From NCBI RefSeq assembly GCF_014337925.2, contig NZ_CP143423.1, positions 2,200,501-2,264,500 on the forward strand: a stretch of 64,000 bases of DNA, in the 5' to 3' direction. The translations under genes were made by a program, and so were the position numbers. This stretch comes from Roseobacter fucihabitans (GTDB lineage Bacteria; Pseudomonadota; Alphaproteobacteria; Rhodobacterales; Rhodobacteraceae). The notes beneath the pieces were generated by a model. The model saw nothing but the letters and a program-made list of their open reading frames with translations. It was not told where the DNA came from and did no database searches. Of this stretch, positions 7,629 to 16,996 are shown piece by piece. The first letter of the stretch is position 1; each line of letters begins with the position of its first letter.

Positions 7629-9179
7629 ATGAAATTTTTTAACAAAGCCGCGCTCGCCGCGCTGGCGAGTGGGGCCGCATTTCCTGCGCTGGCACAGGAA
7701 GCGATGTCACTGGATGAGAAGGTCAATCAAACCTTTGCCCAATTCACGGGTCCCTTTGTCAACCTGATATTCGCCCCCCTGCCCGGCACCAGCTTCCCTT
7801 GGATTGTGCTGTGGCTGGTTGTGGCGGCGACGGTTTTCACCATTTACTTCTCCTTCGTGCAAATTCGGTTCTTCACGCACTCAATTTCGCTGGTCAAAGG
7901 GGACTATTCAGACCCGGATGACGCAGGCGAGGTGAGCCACTTTCAGGCACTCGCAACCGCATTGTCGGGCACCGTGGGCCTGGGGAACATCGCGGGTGTT
8001 GCGGTGGCCGTGGGCATTGGTGGACCGGGCGCGACCTTCTGGATGATTCTAGCCGGTCTTTTGGGCATGGCCTCAAAATTCACCGAATGTACGCTGGGCG
8101 TGAAATACCGCAATGAATACCCCGATGGCACCGTCTCCGGTGGTCCGATGTATTATATGAAAAAGGGCTTTCAGGAACGTGGCCTGCCGGGCGGTGGCTT
8201 TTTGGCGATCCTGTTTTCGATCTTCTGCATCCTGGGCGCGCTCGGGGGCGGTAACATGTTCCAGGCCAATCAGGCCCATGCGCAGATCACCCAGATTACC
8301 GGAGATTTTCCGGGTTGGATCACGGGTATCATCTTTGCAGCGGTCGTGTTCGCGGTCATCGTCGGCGGTATCAAATCCATCGCAAAGGTCACCGAAAAGA
8401 TCGTGCCGATCATGGGCATCCTCTATGTCGGTGCAGCGCTGATCATCCTGCTGGTGAATTATGACCAAATCGGTTGGGCCTTTGGCCAGATCTTCGCGGG
8501 TGCCTTTACCGGTCTCGGTGTTGCGGGCGGCTTTGTCGGCGCGCTGATCCAGGGCTTCAAACGGGCGGCCTTCTCCAACGAGGCGGGCGTCGGTTCCGCG
8601 GCCATCGCGCACTCTGCGGTCCGCACCAAAGAGCCGATCACCGAAGGGTTCGTTTCCTTGCTGGAGCCGCTGATCGATACGGTCGTGATCTGTACCATGA
8701 CGGCTTTGGTCATCACCATCTCCGGTCAGCTGATCTTTGACGCTGAAGCAGGCGTTTATATCCTCAATGAGGCAGGTTCTGCCATCGCGACCGTAGGCGA
8801 TACCAGCGGCGTCGCACTGACCTCTGCGGCCTTCGCGTCGGGCATCAGCTGGTTCCCCTATGTGCTGGCGATTGCGGTTGTGCTCTTTGCCTTCTCCACG
8901 ATGATTTCGTGGTCCTATTACGGGTTGAAGGCCTGGACCTATCTCTTTGGCGAAGGAAAAATATCCGAGCTCACGTTCAAGATCATCTTCTGCATCTTCA
9001 TCGTGATCGGTGCGGCGGCCAGCCTCGGTCCGGTCATCGACTTCTCGGATGCGGCGATCTTTGCCATGGCGGTGGTCAATATCACGGCGCTCTACTTCCT
9101 GATGTCGATCGTACGCGAAGAACTGCGGTCTTACTCCGCACGCCTCAAGTCGGGCGAAATCAAGAAATTCGCCCACTAA
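7629..9179 (+). CDS. sodium:amino acid symporter, AGCS family (alanine/glycine type)
   Basis: 516 residues with about 11 hydrophobic segments. GTVGLGNIAGVAVAVGIGGP, MILAGLLGMASKFTECTLGV and GFKRAAFSNEAGVGSAAIAH are hallmark AGCS (AlsT/DagA) stretches. The protein begins with a cleavable-looking signal (KAALAALASGAAFPALAQEA). The start at 7629 is preferred over the ATG at 7611, which overlaps the usp stop, because AAGGA at 7616-7620 is well spaced for it. Likely imports alanine or glycine with Na+ across the inner membrane. A GC-rich hairpin follows the stop. Confidence 0.93.
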   Translation: MKFFNKAALAALASGAAFPALAQEAMSLDEKVNQTFAQFTGPFVNLIFAPLPGTSFPWIVLWLVVAATVFTIYFSFVQIRFFTHSISLVKGDYSDPDDAGEVSHFQALATALSGTVGLGNIAGVAVAVGIGGPGATFWMILAGLLGMASKFTECTLGVKYRNEYPDGTVSGGPMYYMKKGFQERGLPGGGFLAILFSIFCILGALGGGNMFQANQAHAQITQITGDFPGWITGIIFAAVVFAVIVGGIKSIAKVTEKIVPIMGILYVGAALIILLVNYDQIGWAFGQIFAGAFTGLGVAGGFVGALIQGFKRAAFSNEAGVGSAAIAHSAVRTKEPITEGFVSLLEPLIDTVVICTMTALVITISGQLIFDAEAGVYILNEAGSAIATVGDTSGVALTSAAFASGISWFPYVLAIAVVLFAFSTMISWSYYGLKAWTYLFGEGKISELTFKIIFCIFIVIGAAASLGPVIDFSDAAIFAMAVVNITALYFLMSIVREELRSYSARLKSGEIKKFAH

Positions 9180-9188
9180 ACGAAACGT

Positions 9189-9214
9189 CCAAGGCGGCAT
9201 CTACGCCGCCTTGG
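9189..9214 (+). terminator. hairpin after the symporter gene
   Basis: Perfect 10-bp stem (CCAAGGCGGC / GCCGCCTTGG) with a 6-base loop, 10 bp after the symporter stop. No T run follows, so termination is probable rather than certain. Confidence 0.6.
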
Positions 9215-9371
9215 CAACCGCGTCCAGGCTTCGGCTGTGAACCTTTTTTTGTCACATTCCATACCAGACGATCTCCGCCGGGCGGCATGAGATAGTTTCG
9301 ATTCCAGTGGTGCCGATTTGACCGCGATTGACGGTGCCTATGATCCGTTGCGCGGGCGCCCAAAAAGAGCA

Positions 9372-12300
9372 TTACGTCTTATATCCGGCAATGACCTGCA
9401 ACAATTTGAACGACGTTGCGGCGTCATGTTCGATGACCGCCAGAAACTCTTCTGCCCCAAGACGCAGCGCCGTGACATCGGTTTGCGCCCGCATACTCAA
9501 GGCGCGCGGGACATTGCGGATGACACCCAATTCCCCAACCAGCGCGCCCGGTTCGACCTGTGCCACCACCTCATCCGCAGAATTGTCTTGCAGTTTGTAA
9601 AGCTGCGCCCTCCCCGTCAGAATGACATAGGCACCATCTTTGGGATCATCGTGTTGGTTGAAAATGACTTCCCCTGCCGCAGCATCAAACCATTTGGCAC
9701 CAAAGGCCAGCAACCTCAGTTGTTTGCGGTTGAGGCCTGAGAACATCGGCGTGGCTTCGAGAGCGCGGACCTTGCGCAGGAGATCCGCTTTGCTGGCACT
9801 GTCTTGAGGTTTTTCCTCGCCCTGGGGCGCAGAGATCATCCGGCCCTGATGGATTTCGACAAACAGGTCGAACTGTTCCGGAGAATCAAACCGATCCGCC
9901 AGACAGATCATCGTCGTCTCCGGCAGGAGCTTGCGTAGCTTTTCAATGACCTCCAGACGGATCGCGGGGTCAAAACCTGTGAACATCTGATCCAGGATCA
10001 GAATATCGGGGCGCTTGATCGCAGCACGGCTTAATGCCAGCGGTTCGGTGAAAACCCCCGGAAGATTGCCCCCCCCCAGCGCCAGAGGAAAATCATAGAT
10101 CAGATCAATGACGGCGGGCTTCATGCCCTCTGCCTCCAGAACATCGGCTACGATCCCGCGCAGGTCATCGCCGCGCGCGCCCGCCTCGTCAGAAATCTTA
10201 CCATAAAGCGCATTTTCAAGCAGGGAGAGCCCCGGTGCAATCTCTTGCGGGTTCAACGGCACAAATAGCGCGCTGAGCCTATCCTGAATTGCCAGACCAT
10301 TTGAATGGCGCAACTCAAGAATGCGCTGCTTCATGGTATCGCTGAAGGCGGGGCCAATCTGCTCAGCGGTAATCTGCGCAGCAAGCGTCATCAGCATGAT
10401 CCTGTCGGCGCGGTTCAGGCGTGATGTATCAGAGCGCGCCCCCGCGCTCAGCAATTGCACGGATCGTTCATAAAACTCAGGATCCAGACCAAGCTTGCGA
10501 AACAGCGGGTGTTCGGTTCCATCCGTGCCAAATATCTGGCTCAATAGCGCGACAACATCGCGCGACAGCGCCAACAGGCCCTCTTCAAGTTCCAGCTTAT
10601 GCAAAACGTCAAACAAATCGCTTTGCGTTGCAAGCTCACGCTGGGTCAGCGTTTTTCGCATGGTTGCAAAAAACAAATTCCCGGTCACGGGCAGCGCCGG
10701 GTTGTAAAGCGCCGGATCAAACCGAAACACATGCCGCTCCAACCCGGCTTCCAACACCGCAGCCCAGACCTTAGGACGGGCAGAAACGAGTGCTTTATGC
10801 AGTTCAGTGCGGGCTTCCAGCGATGGTTTTTGATCGAGCGCACGCCGGTAGAGCGCGCCGCCCTGCCCCATTGTCTCGAGCAACGAAAACCACCAATTGC
10901 GCACCTCACGTTCCTGCGTACATCCAGCAAGTTCGGGGTTAAGCCAGGTCGCGTTGAGCGGGTCCGCGCTGTTCCCGGCGGCCTCTGCTTCACGCGCCGC
11001 AATCTGCGCGGTGGATGATAAAACGCCTGAGGGTTTCTGTTTCACAGACATCATCGTGTTATCGCCAAGGCTGCCCTGAAACAGCAAAGGATGCGCGCTG
11101 GCGGCCCCAATCCGCGCGGCAATCACACCCTGATGCAGCGCGCTCAAATCATGATCGCCGATAATGACTTTCCCCGACACCGGAAGGGTTTCGCGCGTCA
11201 AAACCTCTACCAAAACGCGCCTGTCTTCTTCGCTGGACGCTTGAATGCCCACCAGTGATCCTGCATCGAATCGCAGGGTGATATTGTCCAGTACCGTGTT
11301 CCCATCCGCATCCTCGACCTTGATTGCATCAAGAGACAAACGCTGGTTCAGTCGAGGCATGTCATCGGGAACCCCCTCCATCAACCGGGCATCTATGGCA
11401 CCGTTTGGCGCGAATTTTTCCGTGACGATTTGCCAGCGCAGACTCATGTCCTGTGCCTGGTTGTAAAAGGTCAGCAACTCTTTCCACGGTGAGCTGAGGT
11501 CCTTGTAAGCCGCCAGCGCCGCCACCAAGGCCCCCAGTGAAACCGCCCCCTGGATAACCAGGTACCCCCCGACGGAAAAAAAGAAAAACGGCGTGAGTTG
11601 CGTGATGAAGTTGTTGATGAACTTCATGAAGAATTTCTTTTGATAAATTTGCAGGCGGATATTGAACACGCGCCCCAATCGATCGCTCATCATCGCAAGC
11701 CGAAAACGCCAACCACCATGGATGCGCAAGTCCGACGCGCCAGCGGCAGTTTCACCAATCATCGCAGCGAGTTGTCGAATTTCCTGGATCCGCTCTTTGT
11801 TCATGAGGTTGATCTGGCGTTGCAGTTTCGGGATCAGCCAGGCCTGAAGCGGAATGAGAGCAACGGCCGCCAAACCGAACCACAGGTTTTGCAAAAAGAG
11901 AAACAACAGGATCGTCATCATCTGACCGGCTTGCAGGACGGGCTGCGTCAACGCATCCCCCATCATCCCGCCCATCGGTTCGGTTTCGCCGGTAATCATG
12001 GCGACCATTTCACCCTGAGACGTGCGTCTATAATATGATTTGGGAAAGCCGAGCATACGCGCAATCAACCCAAACCGCAGACGCCGCAACATCCGTTCAG
12101 ACAGCACGCCCTTCATGGTATTAATGCGCATTTTGAGGAGGCCGTGCATCAGAACACAAAGCAAAAACAGCAGGCATAGAAAGAACAGATAGCCGGTTTG
12201 GGTCAATTCATACCCCCAAACGATAACCCGCGAGGATTGTGCGCCAATCGCGTCATTAATGATGCGTTTTGGGAGTTCCAGCGTCAGATAAAGAAAGGGG

Positions 12301-12398
12301 AAAAGGGTGCTGGTGAAGAGCAGCAGGATCAGTTGGTCCCGCTTTGAATGCTTCCAAATGTACCTAAAGAGAGATTTTTCGATGCTTCGCACCCCCAT
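9372..12398 (-). CDS. ABC transporter-like membrane protein with degenerate ATPase and cyclic-nucleotide-binding domain
   Basis: 1008 residues. Residues 20-300 form an ABC exporter-type membrane domain (about six segments, e.g. QLILLLFTSTLFPFLYLTL, FFLCLLFLLCVLMH, QLTPFFFFSVGGYLVI). Residues about 355-810 resemble an ABC ATPase, but the Walker A loop is replaced by GIQASSEEDRRVL (near 384-396, no GxxGxGK[ST]) and a long insertion separates it from the signature-like FTEPLALSRAAIKRPDILIL and DQMFTGFD. Residues about 880-1000 are a cyclic-nucleotide-binding domain (DGAYVILTGRAQLYKL, GALVGELGVIRNVPRALSM). Probably lacks normal ATP hydrolysis. Substrate unknown. Monocistronic, facing the symporter. 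Confidence 0.85.
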   Translation of the reverse strand: MGVRSIEKSLFRYIWKHSKRDQLILLLFTSTLFPFLYLTLELPKRIINDAIGAQSSRVIVWGYELTQTGYLFFLCLLFLLCVLMHGLLKMRINTMKGVLSERMLRRLRFGLIARMLGFPKSYYRRTSQGEMVAMITGETEPMGGMMGDALTQPVLQAGQMMTILLFLFLQNLWFGLAAVALIPLQAWLIPKLQRQINLMNKERIQEIRQLAAMIGETAAGASDLRIHGGWRFRLAMMSDRLGRVFNIRLQIYQKKFFMKFINNFITQLTPFFFFSVGGYLVIQGAVSLGALVAALAAYKDLSSPWKELLTFYNQAQDMSLRWQIVTEKFAPNGAIDARLMEGVPDDMPRLNQRLSLDAIKVEDADGNTVLDNITLRFDAGSLVGIQASSEEDRRVLVEVLTRETLPVSGKVIIGDHDLSALHQGVIAARIGAASAHPLLFQGSLGDNTMMSVKQKPSGVLSSTAQIAAREAEAAGNSADPLNATWLNPELAGCTQEREVRNWWFSLLETMGQGGALYRRALDQKPSLEARTELHKALVSARPKVWAAVLEAGLERHVFRFDPALYNPALPVTGNLFFATMRKTLTQRELATQSDLFDVLHKLELEEGLLALSRDVVALLSQIFGTDGTEHPLFRKLGLDPEFYERSVQLLSAGARSDTSRLNRADRIMLMTLAAQITAEQIGPAFSDTMKQRILELRHSNGLAIQDRLSALFVPLNPQEIAPGLSLLENALYGKISDEAGARGDDLRGIVADVLEAEGMKPAVIDLIYDFPLALGGGNLPGVFTEPLALSRAAIKRPDILILDQMFTGFDPAIRLEVIEKLRKLLPETTMICLADRFDSPEQFDLFVEIHQGRMISAPQGEEKPQDSASKADLLRKVRALEATPMFSGLNRKQLRLLAFGAKWFDAAAGEVIFNQHDDPKDGAYVILTGRAQLYKLQDNSADEVVAQVEPGALVGELGVIRNVPRALSMRAQTDVTALRLGAEEFLAVIEHDAATSFKLLQVIAGYKT

Positions 12399-12695
12399 GC
12401 GCGCCTGATCGACCTTGCAGGTTGTTTATGCCCCAGGCAGTTCGGCGCAGCAATAAATTTAACAAATTCCGCCAGTTACTTCTATCATTGCGGGAATAGA
12501 GGGGTTTGAAAGCAACAACCTTCACATCTTTTGTGACTTTGTCGACGTGCAGAAAATCAGGGGGATGTGTTCGCTACGTCATAGAAATTGCCAGATGTCT
12601 GGCGATTGCGCTGGAATGTTGTCAGCTTTCCGCCGTATCCGTGCCCTAATTTGCTGCCAATAAAAGCAGGAAAAAGGAATGCGGAGCACAATCTC

Positions 12696-12893
12696 ATGTC
12701 AACTTTTAAAACGCCAATTGCTGCGCGTCGCGCACAATTGTTCGAGGTTCTGCGCCAGACTTACAAAGCGGAAACGACGACTGCTCAATATTTGAGTGAA
12801 GACGCCAAGCCTGTCAGCGCTAAGGACACTCTGCGTTTGCAAAGTGCTGCAACCAGATCATTGCAGGCGAGCGGGTGCGCGCGCCTGCAATAA
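12696..12893 (+). CDS. small hypothetical protein
   Basis: 65 residues, basic and Ala/Thr/Gln-rich (KTPIAARRAQLFEVLRQTY and on). GGAG lies about 9 bases before the ATG. An upstream ATG at 12588 in the same frame gives a Pro/Trp-rich extension that looks non-coding. No family recognised. It converges with the periplasmic protein gene five bases further on. Confidence 0.45.
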   Translation: MSTFKTPIAARRAQLFEVLRQTYKAETTTAQYLSEDAKPVSAKDTLRLQSAATRSLQASGCARLQ

Positions 12894-12898
12894 AAACG

Positions 12899-13471
12899 TC
12901 AAAAGAAGGCTTCTGCGTTCAACCCAATCGTCATGGCACCAATCACCGCACCGGTTGCCGGGTCGGTCAATGCCACAGACACCTGGCCCTGATAGGTTTG
13001 CGCGCTCTCGTCGAATTCAACCTCATCGACAAACACTGCGCCCGCCCCTGCGCCGTAGGTCTTGGCGTGTTTGTCCTCATCACCTTGCCAATAATCGGAT
13101 GTCACATCGCTTGCCGCGACATTCAGGCCCGCAGCGTCCATCACGAAAATCTCGGTGATGCGTCCGCCTGCAGCTTCAACCTGCTCGCTCAGGAAGGCAG
13201 ACAGGGGGTGCCCCATCACTTCGCTGATCAACGGCTGGCTGGCGGCACCGACTTCACCGCGCCATTGTGTGTCCCACTCCTCAATCTGCGCAGCACTGGC
13301 ACCGGAGGTCTGGGTATTTTGCGCATTGATTGCATCAACGACATTAGCGCCCTGCGCCCAGGCCATGACGTCGGTTTCAACGAAGGCCTTCATCGCGGGT
13401 GGGGCATCAACGGCGTGAACAATGGATGCCGCGACCAACAAAGGCGCGGACAACAGAAGTTTGCGGAACAT
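12899..13471 (-). CDS. periplasmic Cache-like sensor-domain protein
   Basis: 190 residues. A signal peptide (FRKLLLSAPLLVAASIVHA) is followed by a single PDC/Cache-like domain: helical segment AFVETDVMAWAQGANVVDAI, then ITEIFVMDAAGLNVAASD, YWQGDEDKH and the strand VSVALTDPATGAVIGAMTIG. The pattern matches extracellular ligand-sensing domains of chemoreceptors and kinases, but here it is free-standing with no output domain. Function unknown; it may bind a small ligand for a partner elsewhere. Confidence 0.7.
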   Translation of the reverse strand: MFRKLLLSAPLLVAASIVHAVDAPPAMKAFVETDVMAWAQGANVVDAINAQNTQTSGASAAQIEEWDTQWRGEVGAASQPLISEVMGHPLSAFLSEQVEAAGGRITEIFVMDAAGLNVAASDVTSDYWQGDEDKHAKTYGAGAGAVFVDEVEFDESAQTYQGQVSVALTDPATGAVIGAMTIGLNAEAFF

Positions 13472-13563
13472 ATCGGGGTCCTTTTTGTTAACATCGGCGC
13501 ACCCGATTGGCGCACCATTGTTCGCAAAATAACCACGATAGGTTTAAGGGATGGTAAAAGCCA

Positions 13564-14286
13564 CTATTCTGAGGCCCGAAAACCAGTCGCCACAACAAAT
13601 TTCTCCGAACTATCGGAGCGGGACGCCGGCGGCTTTATATTCGCGACTTTCGTAAACCGTTGTTTCAAAAGCTTTTGCAATTCCCCTTCGGCCCCCCCGG
13701 CAAGGACCTTGGCAACAAACGTGCCGCCCTCTTCCAAAACGTCAAATGCAAAATAGGCGGCTGCCTCGCAAAGCGCGATAATGCGCAGGTGGTCGGTTTG
13801 TTTATGTCCCGAGCTGCTCGCGGCCATATCCGACATCACCACATCAGCCTTGCCGCCAAGCAGATCCTTTACCTTTTGATCCGCATCATCCTCCATGAAA
13901 TCCAGCACGTGCAGCTCGCAGCCCGCGATGGGTTCCATTTCCTGCAGATCAATGCCGAGGATCGAGCCGACGGATTTGCCCGAGCGCTCATTAAGCGCAT
14001 TGACGCGTTTCACGGCAACCTGACACCACCCACCCGGCGCGGCACCCAGATCCACGATCCGCGCACCCGGCACCAGAAACCGGTATTTATCGTCCAATTC
14101 CATGATCTTGAACGCCGCGCGTCCACGATACCCTTCGGCTTTTGCGCGTTTGACATAGGGATCGTTCAATTGCCGTTGCAGCCAGCGTGTGGAGCTCAGC
14201 TTGCGGCCGCGCGCGGATTTGACCTTGATCTTTAACTCGCGCTGTCCGCGTCCGGATGTATTTTTGCCTGTCGGGGTCTTGCCCAT
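13564..14286 (-). CDS. rlmE: 23S rRNA (uridine-2'-O) methyltransferase RlmE/FtsJ
   Basis: 240 residues. It contains the SAM motif [18 protein letters not shown], the acidic turn [10 protein letters not shown], and the catalytic residues of the family: Asp in [20 protein letters not shown], Lys in FVAKVLAGG and Glu in [15 protein letters not shown]. It methylates U2552 of 23S rRNA late in 50S assembly. The start at 14286 overlaps the TGA of the upstream ppx/gppA gene (TGATG), giving translational coupling; a longer frame exists but overlaps that gene. The basic N-terminus is usual for alphaproteobacterial RlmE. Confidence 0.95.
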   Translation of the reverse strand: MGKTPTGKNTSGRGQRELKIKVKSARGRKLSSTRWLQRQLNDPYVKRAKAEGYRGRAAFKIMELDDKYRFLVPGARIVDLGAAPGGWCQVAVKRVNALNERSGKSVGSILGIDLQEMEPIAGCELHVLDFMEDDADQKVKDLLGGKADVVMSDMAASSSGHKQTDHLRIIALCEAAAYFAFDVLEEGGTFVAKVLAGGAEGELQKLLKQRFTKVANIKPPASRSDSSEKFVVATGFRASE

Positions 14287-15401
14287 CAGTATTCTCCATC
14301 TTCCAAGACGCCATCTGCGCTCATTTGGGCGTATAGCAGCCCCTCGCGCAAACCGCGATCCGCAACCGACAAGCGGTCCGTCGGCCAGCATCGCATCAGG
14401 GTTTGCAGAATCGCCGCCCCCGACATGATCAACGCCTGACGGTCCTGCCCGATGCGCGGATCGGCGCGCCGCCCGGCCGGACCCAAGGCCAGATAAGAGC
14501 GGATCACCCGGTCGATTTCTTCCGATGTCATGTGCAGCCCATCCACCTTGGTGCGATCATAGCGTTTGAGCCCCAAATGGCTGGCCGCAACCGTTGTGAC
14601 CGTACCAGAGGTCCCGACGATCTGAAACTTCTCATGCGGTTCAGTGTCATGATAGGGTGCGAAATCGGCAAGGTTCTCCTCAAAGAACCAGCTCATCAGG
14701 GCAAAACGCGCCGCGTCATCCTCAACGTCATTGAATTGCTCGCGCAGCGTCGCCACACCCAGCGGCACCGAAATCCAGTCAACGACACGGGCGGCGGGAA
14801 GATCGGATAGGGTCTGCTGAAACCCGCTGTGCAGACGCATGATCGCCTTGGCGCGGTCATGGGGTGGCACGTCCTTGAGGTCGATCCACACCAATTCAGT
14901 GGAGCCCCCCCCAATATCCACCACCAAGAGGTTTTCGGTGGACCGCCCCACCAGGGGCGCACAGGAAATCACCGCCAATTGCGCCTCTTCCTGCGGCTTG
15001 ATGATATCAAGCCTCAAGCCCGTCTCCCGCTGCACGCGTTTGATGAAATCATGCGCATTCAGGGCACGACGGCACGCCTCGGTGGCCACCAAGCGCATGC
15101 GACGCACCTTATTACGCTTCAGTTTTTGCTGACAGATGCGCAGGGCCTGTATCGTGCGGGTCATCGATCCGCGCGACAAGCGCCCGGTTTTCTCAAGGCC
15201 CGCGCCAAGCTGCACGGATTTCGAGAAACTATCCACCACATGAAAACCACTGCCCCTGGGCTGGGCGATCAACATGCGGCAGCTATTTGTGCCCAGATCG
15301 AGTGCCGCATAAAGCTCACCAGATTTGGGCGCAACGGGCGCGGGGCTCAGAGCCGATTTATTTTCGAGCGCGCCCGCACCATCGGGACGCTGTGGCGCCA
15401 T
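14286..15401 (-). CDS. Ppx/GppA-family exopolyphosphatase/pppGpp phosphohydrolase
   Basis: 371 residues. ASKHA ATPase-type motifs are visible: [15 protein letters not shown] (phosphate 1), [14 protein letters not shown] (phosphate 2) and [17 protein letters not shown]. The length fits the short alphaproteobacterial form lacking the C-terminal HD domain. It hydrolyses polyphosphate or pppGpp in the cytoplasm. The pairing ppx/gppA-rlmE is common in Rhodobacteraceae. The two activities cannot be distinguished from sequence alone. Confidence 0.93.
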   Translation of the reverse strand: MAPQRPDGAGALENKSALSPAPVAPKSGELYAALDLGTNSCRMLIAQPRGSGFHVVDSFSKSVQLGAGLEKTGRLSRGSMTRTIQALRICQQKLKRNKVRRMRLVATEACRRALNAHDFIKRVQRETGLRLDIIKPQEEAQLAVISCAPLVGRSTENLLVVDIGGGSTELVWIDLKDVPPHDRAKAIMRLHSGFQQTLSDLPAARVVDWISVPLGVATLREQFNDVEDDAARFALMSWFFEENLADFAPYHDTEPHEKFQIVGTSGTVTTVAASHLGLKRYDRTKVDGLHMTSEEIDRVIRSYLALGPAGRRADPRIGQDRQALIMSGAAILQTLMRCWPTDRLSVADRGLREGLLYAQMSADGVLEDGEY

Positions 15402-15710
15402 CTTATGCGCCTTTCATTACGAGTTGGTCCTAAGCTAGTCGCTGCCCGCGTTTAGCGCAAGCGGCAGTCATGCGCCCAAGGATCATTTCGCCCGCGCCCG
15501 CCCGGCATTTGCCAACAAGGGGGTGACGGCTTTGCAGATAAACCACCTCACAGTCATTATGAGAATTTTGCGCCGCACGCCCTCTCGCGGGCCACAACGC
15601 TTCGCGCTACAAGGAAGCGTCGCGGAAGAACGGTGTTCTGTCGAAAAACGCCATCGGTATCGGGAACGATGTCGTTAGACAGGCCAGAACGGATCAGGAG
15701 GAATCACACC
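15402..15710. other. divergent intergenic region
   Basis: About 310 bp between ppx/gppA (minus) and the one-carbon cluster (plus). It must carry both promoters. No coding frame, RNA gene or riboswitch-like structure was recognised. Confidence 0.4.
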
Positions 15711-16007
15711 ATGCCCGAGGTCACGATTGTTTACTGGCGCGATATTCCGGCCCAAGTGATTGTGGGCAAGGGCCGTCGTGGCTCCAAACGCCCCCTGCCA
15801 GAGCGGTTTGAGCAGGCCATTGACCGCGCCGCCATGAAGGTTGGCGCGGAAGATACCGACGCCTATCTGGCAGAGTGGCGCAAGGCGAAACCGTTTACGG
15901 TGGAAGGCGATCCGGAGGCGGTGGCGGATGCGCAAGCCGCGCGGCTGGACGCAGAGTATGACCGCGAGCGCATCAAGGCGCTGATCAACAACGACGGTTG
16001 GGCCTGA
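15711..16007 (+). CDS. small PF13769-type (virulence factor domain) protein
   Basis: 98 residues. TIVYWRDIPAQVIVGKGRRG and KRPLPERFEQAIDRAAMKVG match the small family annotated as virulence factor (PF13769), whose biochemical role is unknown and whose name is probably misleading here. AGGAGG lies about 8 bases before the ATG at 15711, which rules out the upstream ATG at 15633. It is the first gene of a three-gene one-carbon cluster, so a role with the methyltransferase is inferred. Confidence 0.8.
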   Translation: MPEVTIVYWRDIPAQVIVGKGRRGSKRPLPERFEQAIDRAAMKVGAEDTDAYLAEWRKAKPFTVEGDPEAVADAQAARLDAEYDRERIKALINNDGWA

Positions 16008-16051
16008 CCCTGACCGCATTCTTCGACACCCTTCTTTCCCGAAAGGAACGC

Positions 16052-16981
16052 ATGATGGCCTTGTTGAGCTTCAAAAAGAAAGACGCAGCCCCCGCCGCAC
16101 CCTCCAACCCGGACGTGGCGGCGTTTCTGCGCGACTATTCCATCGAGGTGATGCCGCGCACCGCCCAGAAGGTCGAAAACTTCCAGGACCTTCTGCCCAA
16201 AGGCACACGCGTCTATGTCGCCCATATCGAGGGCACGCCCATTGAGGAGATGGTGGCCACGGCCAAACGCCTGAACGCGCAGGGCTATCCGGTCATGCCG
16301 CATTTCCCGGCGCGCATTATCAAGGACAAAGCAACGCTTGGCGACTGGATTGCGCGCTATCAGGGCGAAGCGGACGTGAAACAGGCGCTTTTGCTTGCCG
16401 GCGGTGTGAGCACGCCCCACGGTGATTTCCACAGCTCCATGCAATTGATGGAAACCGGGCTGTTTGATCAGGCGGGTTTTGAGCGGCTGCATGTCGCGGG
16501 ACACCCCGAGGGCAACCGCGACATCGATGCTGATGGCTCCATAAGCAACGTCACCGCCGCCCTGCGCTGGAAGAACGACTTCCAAACCCGGACAGACGCA
16601 AAAATGGCCATCGCGACGCAATTTGCATTCGATGCCAAACCGATCATCAAATGGGCCGACGATCTGGCGGCTCAGGGCATCACCCTGCCCGTCCACATCG
16701 GCATTGCAGGTCCTGCCAAGCTGCAAACGCTGATCAAATTCGCGATCGCCTGCGGTGTGGGCCCTTCGCTCAAGGTTTTGCAGAAACGGGCGATGGATGT
16801 GACTAAATTGCTCTTGCCCTATGAGCCCACGGAGGTGGTCGCACAACTGGCCGCCCACAAGGCCGCGCATCCCGACTTCAACATCAGCCATGTGCATTTT
16901 TTCCCGCTCGGCGGAATCAAGAGCAACGCCACATGGGCCATGCAAAACGGTGGCGCGGATGCCGCCCCCGCAAATACCTGA
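16052..16981 (+). CDS. methylenetetrahydrofolate reductase-like protein
   Basis: 309 residues. It has the MTHFR TIM-barrel pattern: early Glu-containing strand RVYVAHIEGTPIEEM, YPVMPHFPARIIKD, ALLLAGGVSTPHGDFHSSM and LHVAGHPEGNRDIDADGS, the NADH/FAD-binding stretch, then AIATQFAFDAKPIIKWADDL. It probably makes 5-methyl-THF, or runs in reverse to oxidise methyl groups. AAAGGA precedes the ATG at 16052 by about 6 bases. Immediately followed (15 bp) by a pterin-binding methyltransferase, consistent with direct handover of the methyl carrier. Confidence 0.82.
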   Translation: MMALLSFKKKDAAPAAPSNPDVAAFLRDYSIEVMPRTAQKVENFQDLLPKGTRVYVAHIEGTPIEEMVATAKRLNAQGYPVMPHFPARIIKDKATLGDWIARYQGEADVKQALLLAGGVSTPHGDFHSSMQLMETGLFDQAGFERLHVAGHPEGNRDIDADGSISNVTAALRWKNDFQTRTDAKMAIATQFAFDAKPIIKWADDLAAQGITLPVHIGIAGPAKLQTLIKFAIACGVGPSLKVLQKRAMDVTKLLLPYEPTEVVAQLAAHKAAHPDFNISHVHFFPLGGIKSNATWAMQNGGADAAPANT

Positions 16982-16996
16982 TCCAAGGACAGTATA

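Noticed and set aside
8073-9200. 375-codon minus-strand frame opposite the symporter
   Set aside because: Asp/Arg/His-rich mirror of membrane-protein codons; no ribosome site or family match.
12588-12695. Upstream extension of the small gene at 12696
   Set aside because: Trp/Pro-rich, lacks a ribosome site, and lies in what should be the promoter region.
15575-15600. CCCTCTCGCGGG resembling the arm of the hairpin elements
   Set aside because: The TGCCCGGCAG arm is absent at the required distance and no stem can be formed.
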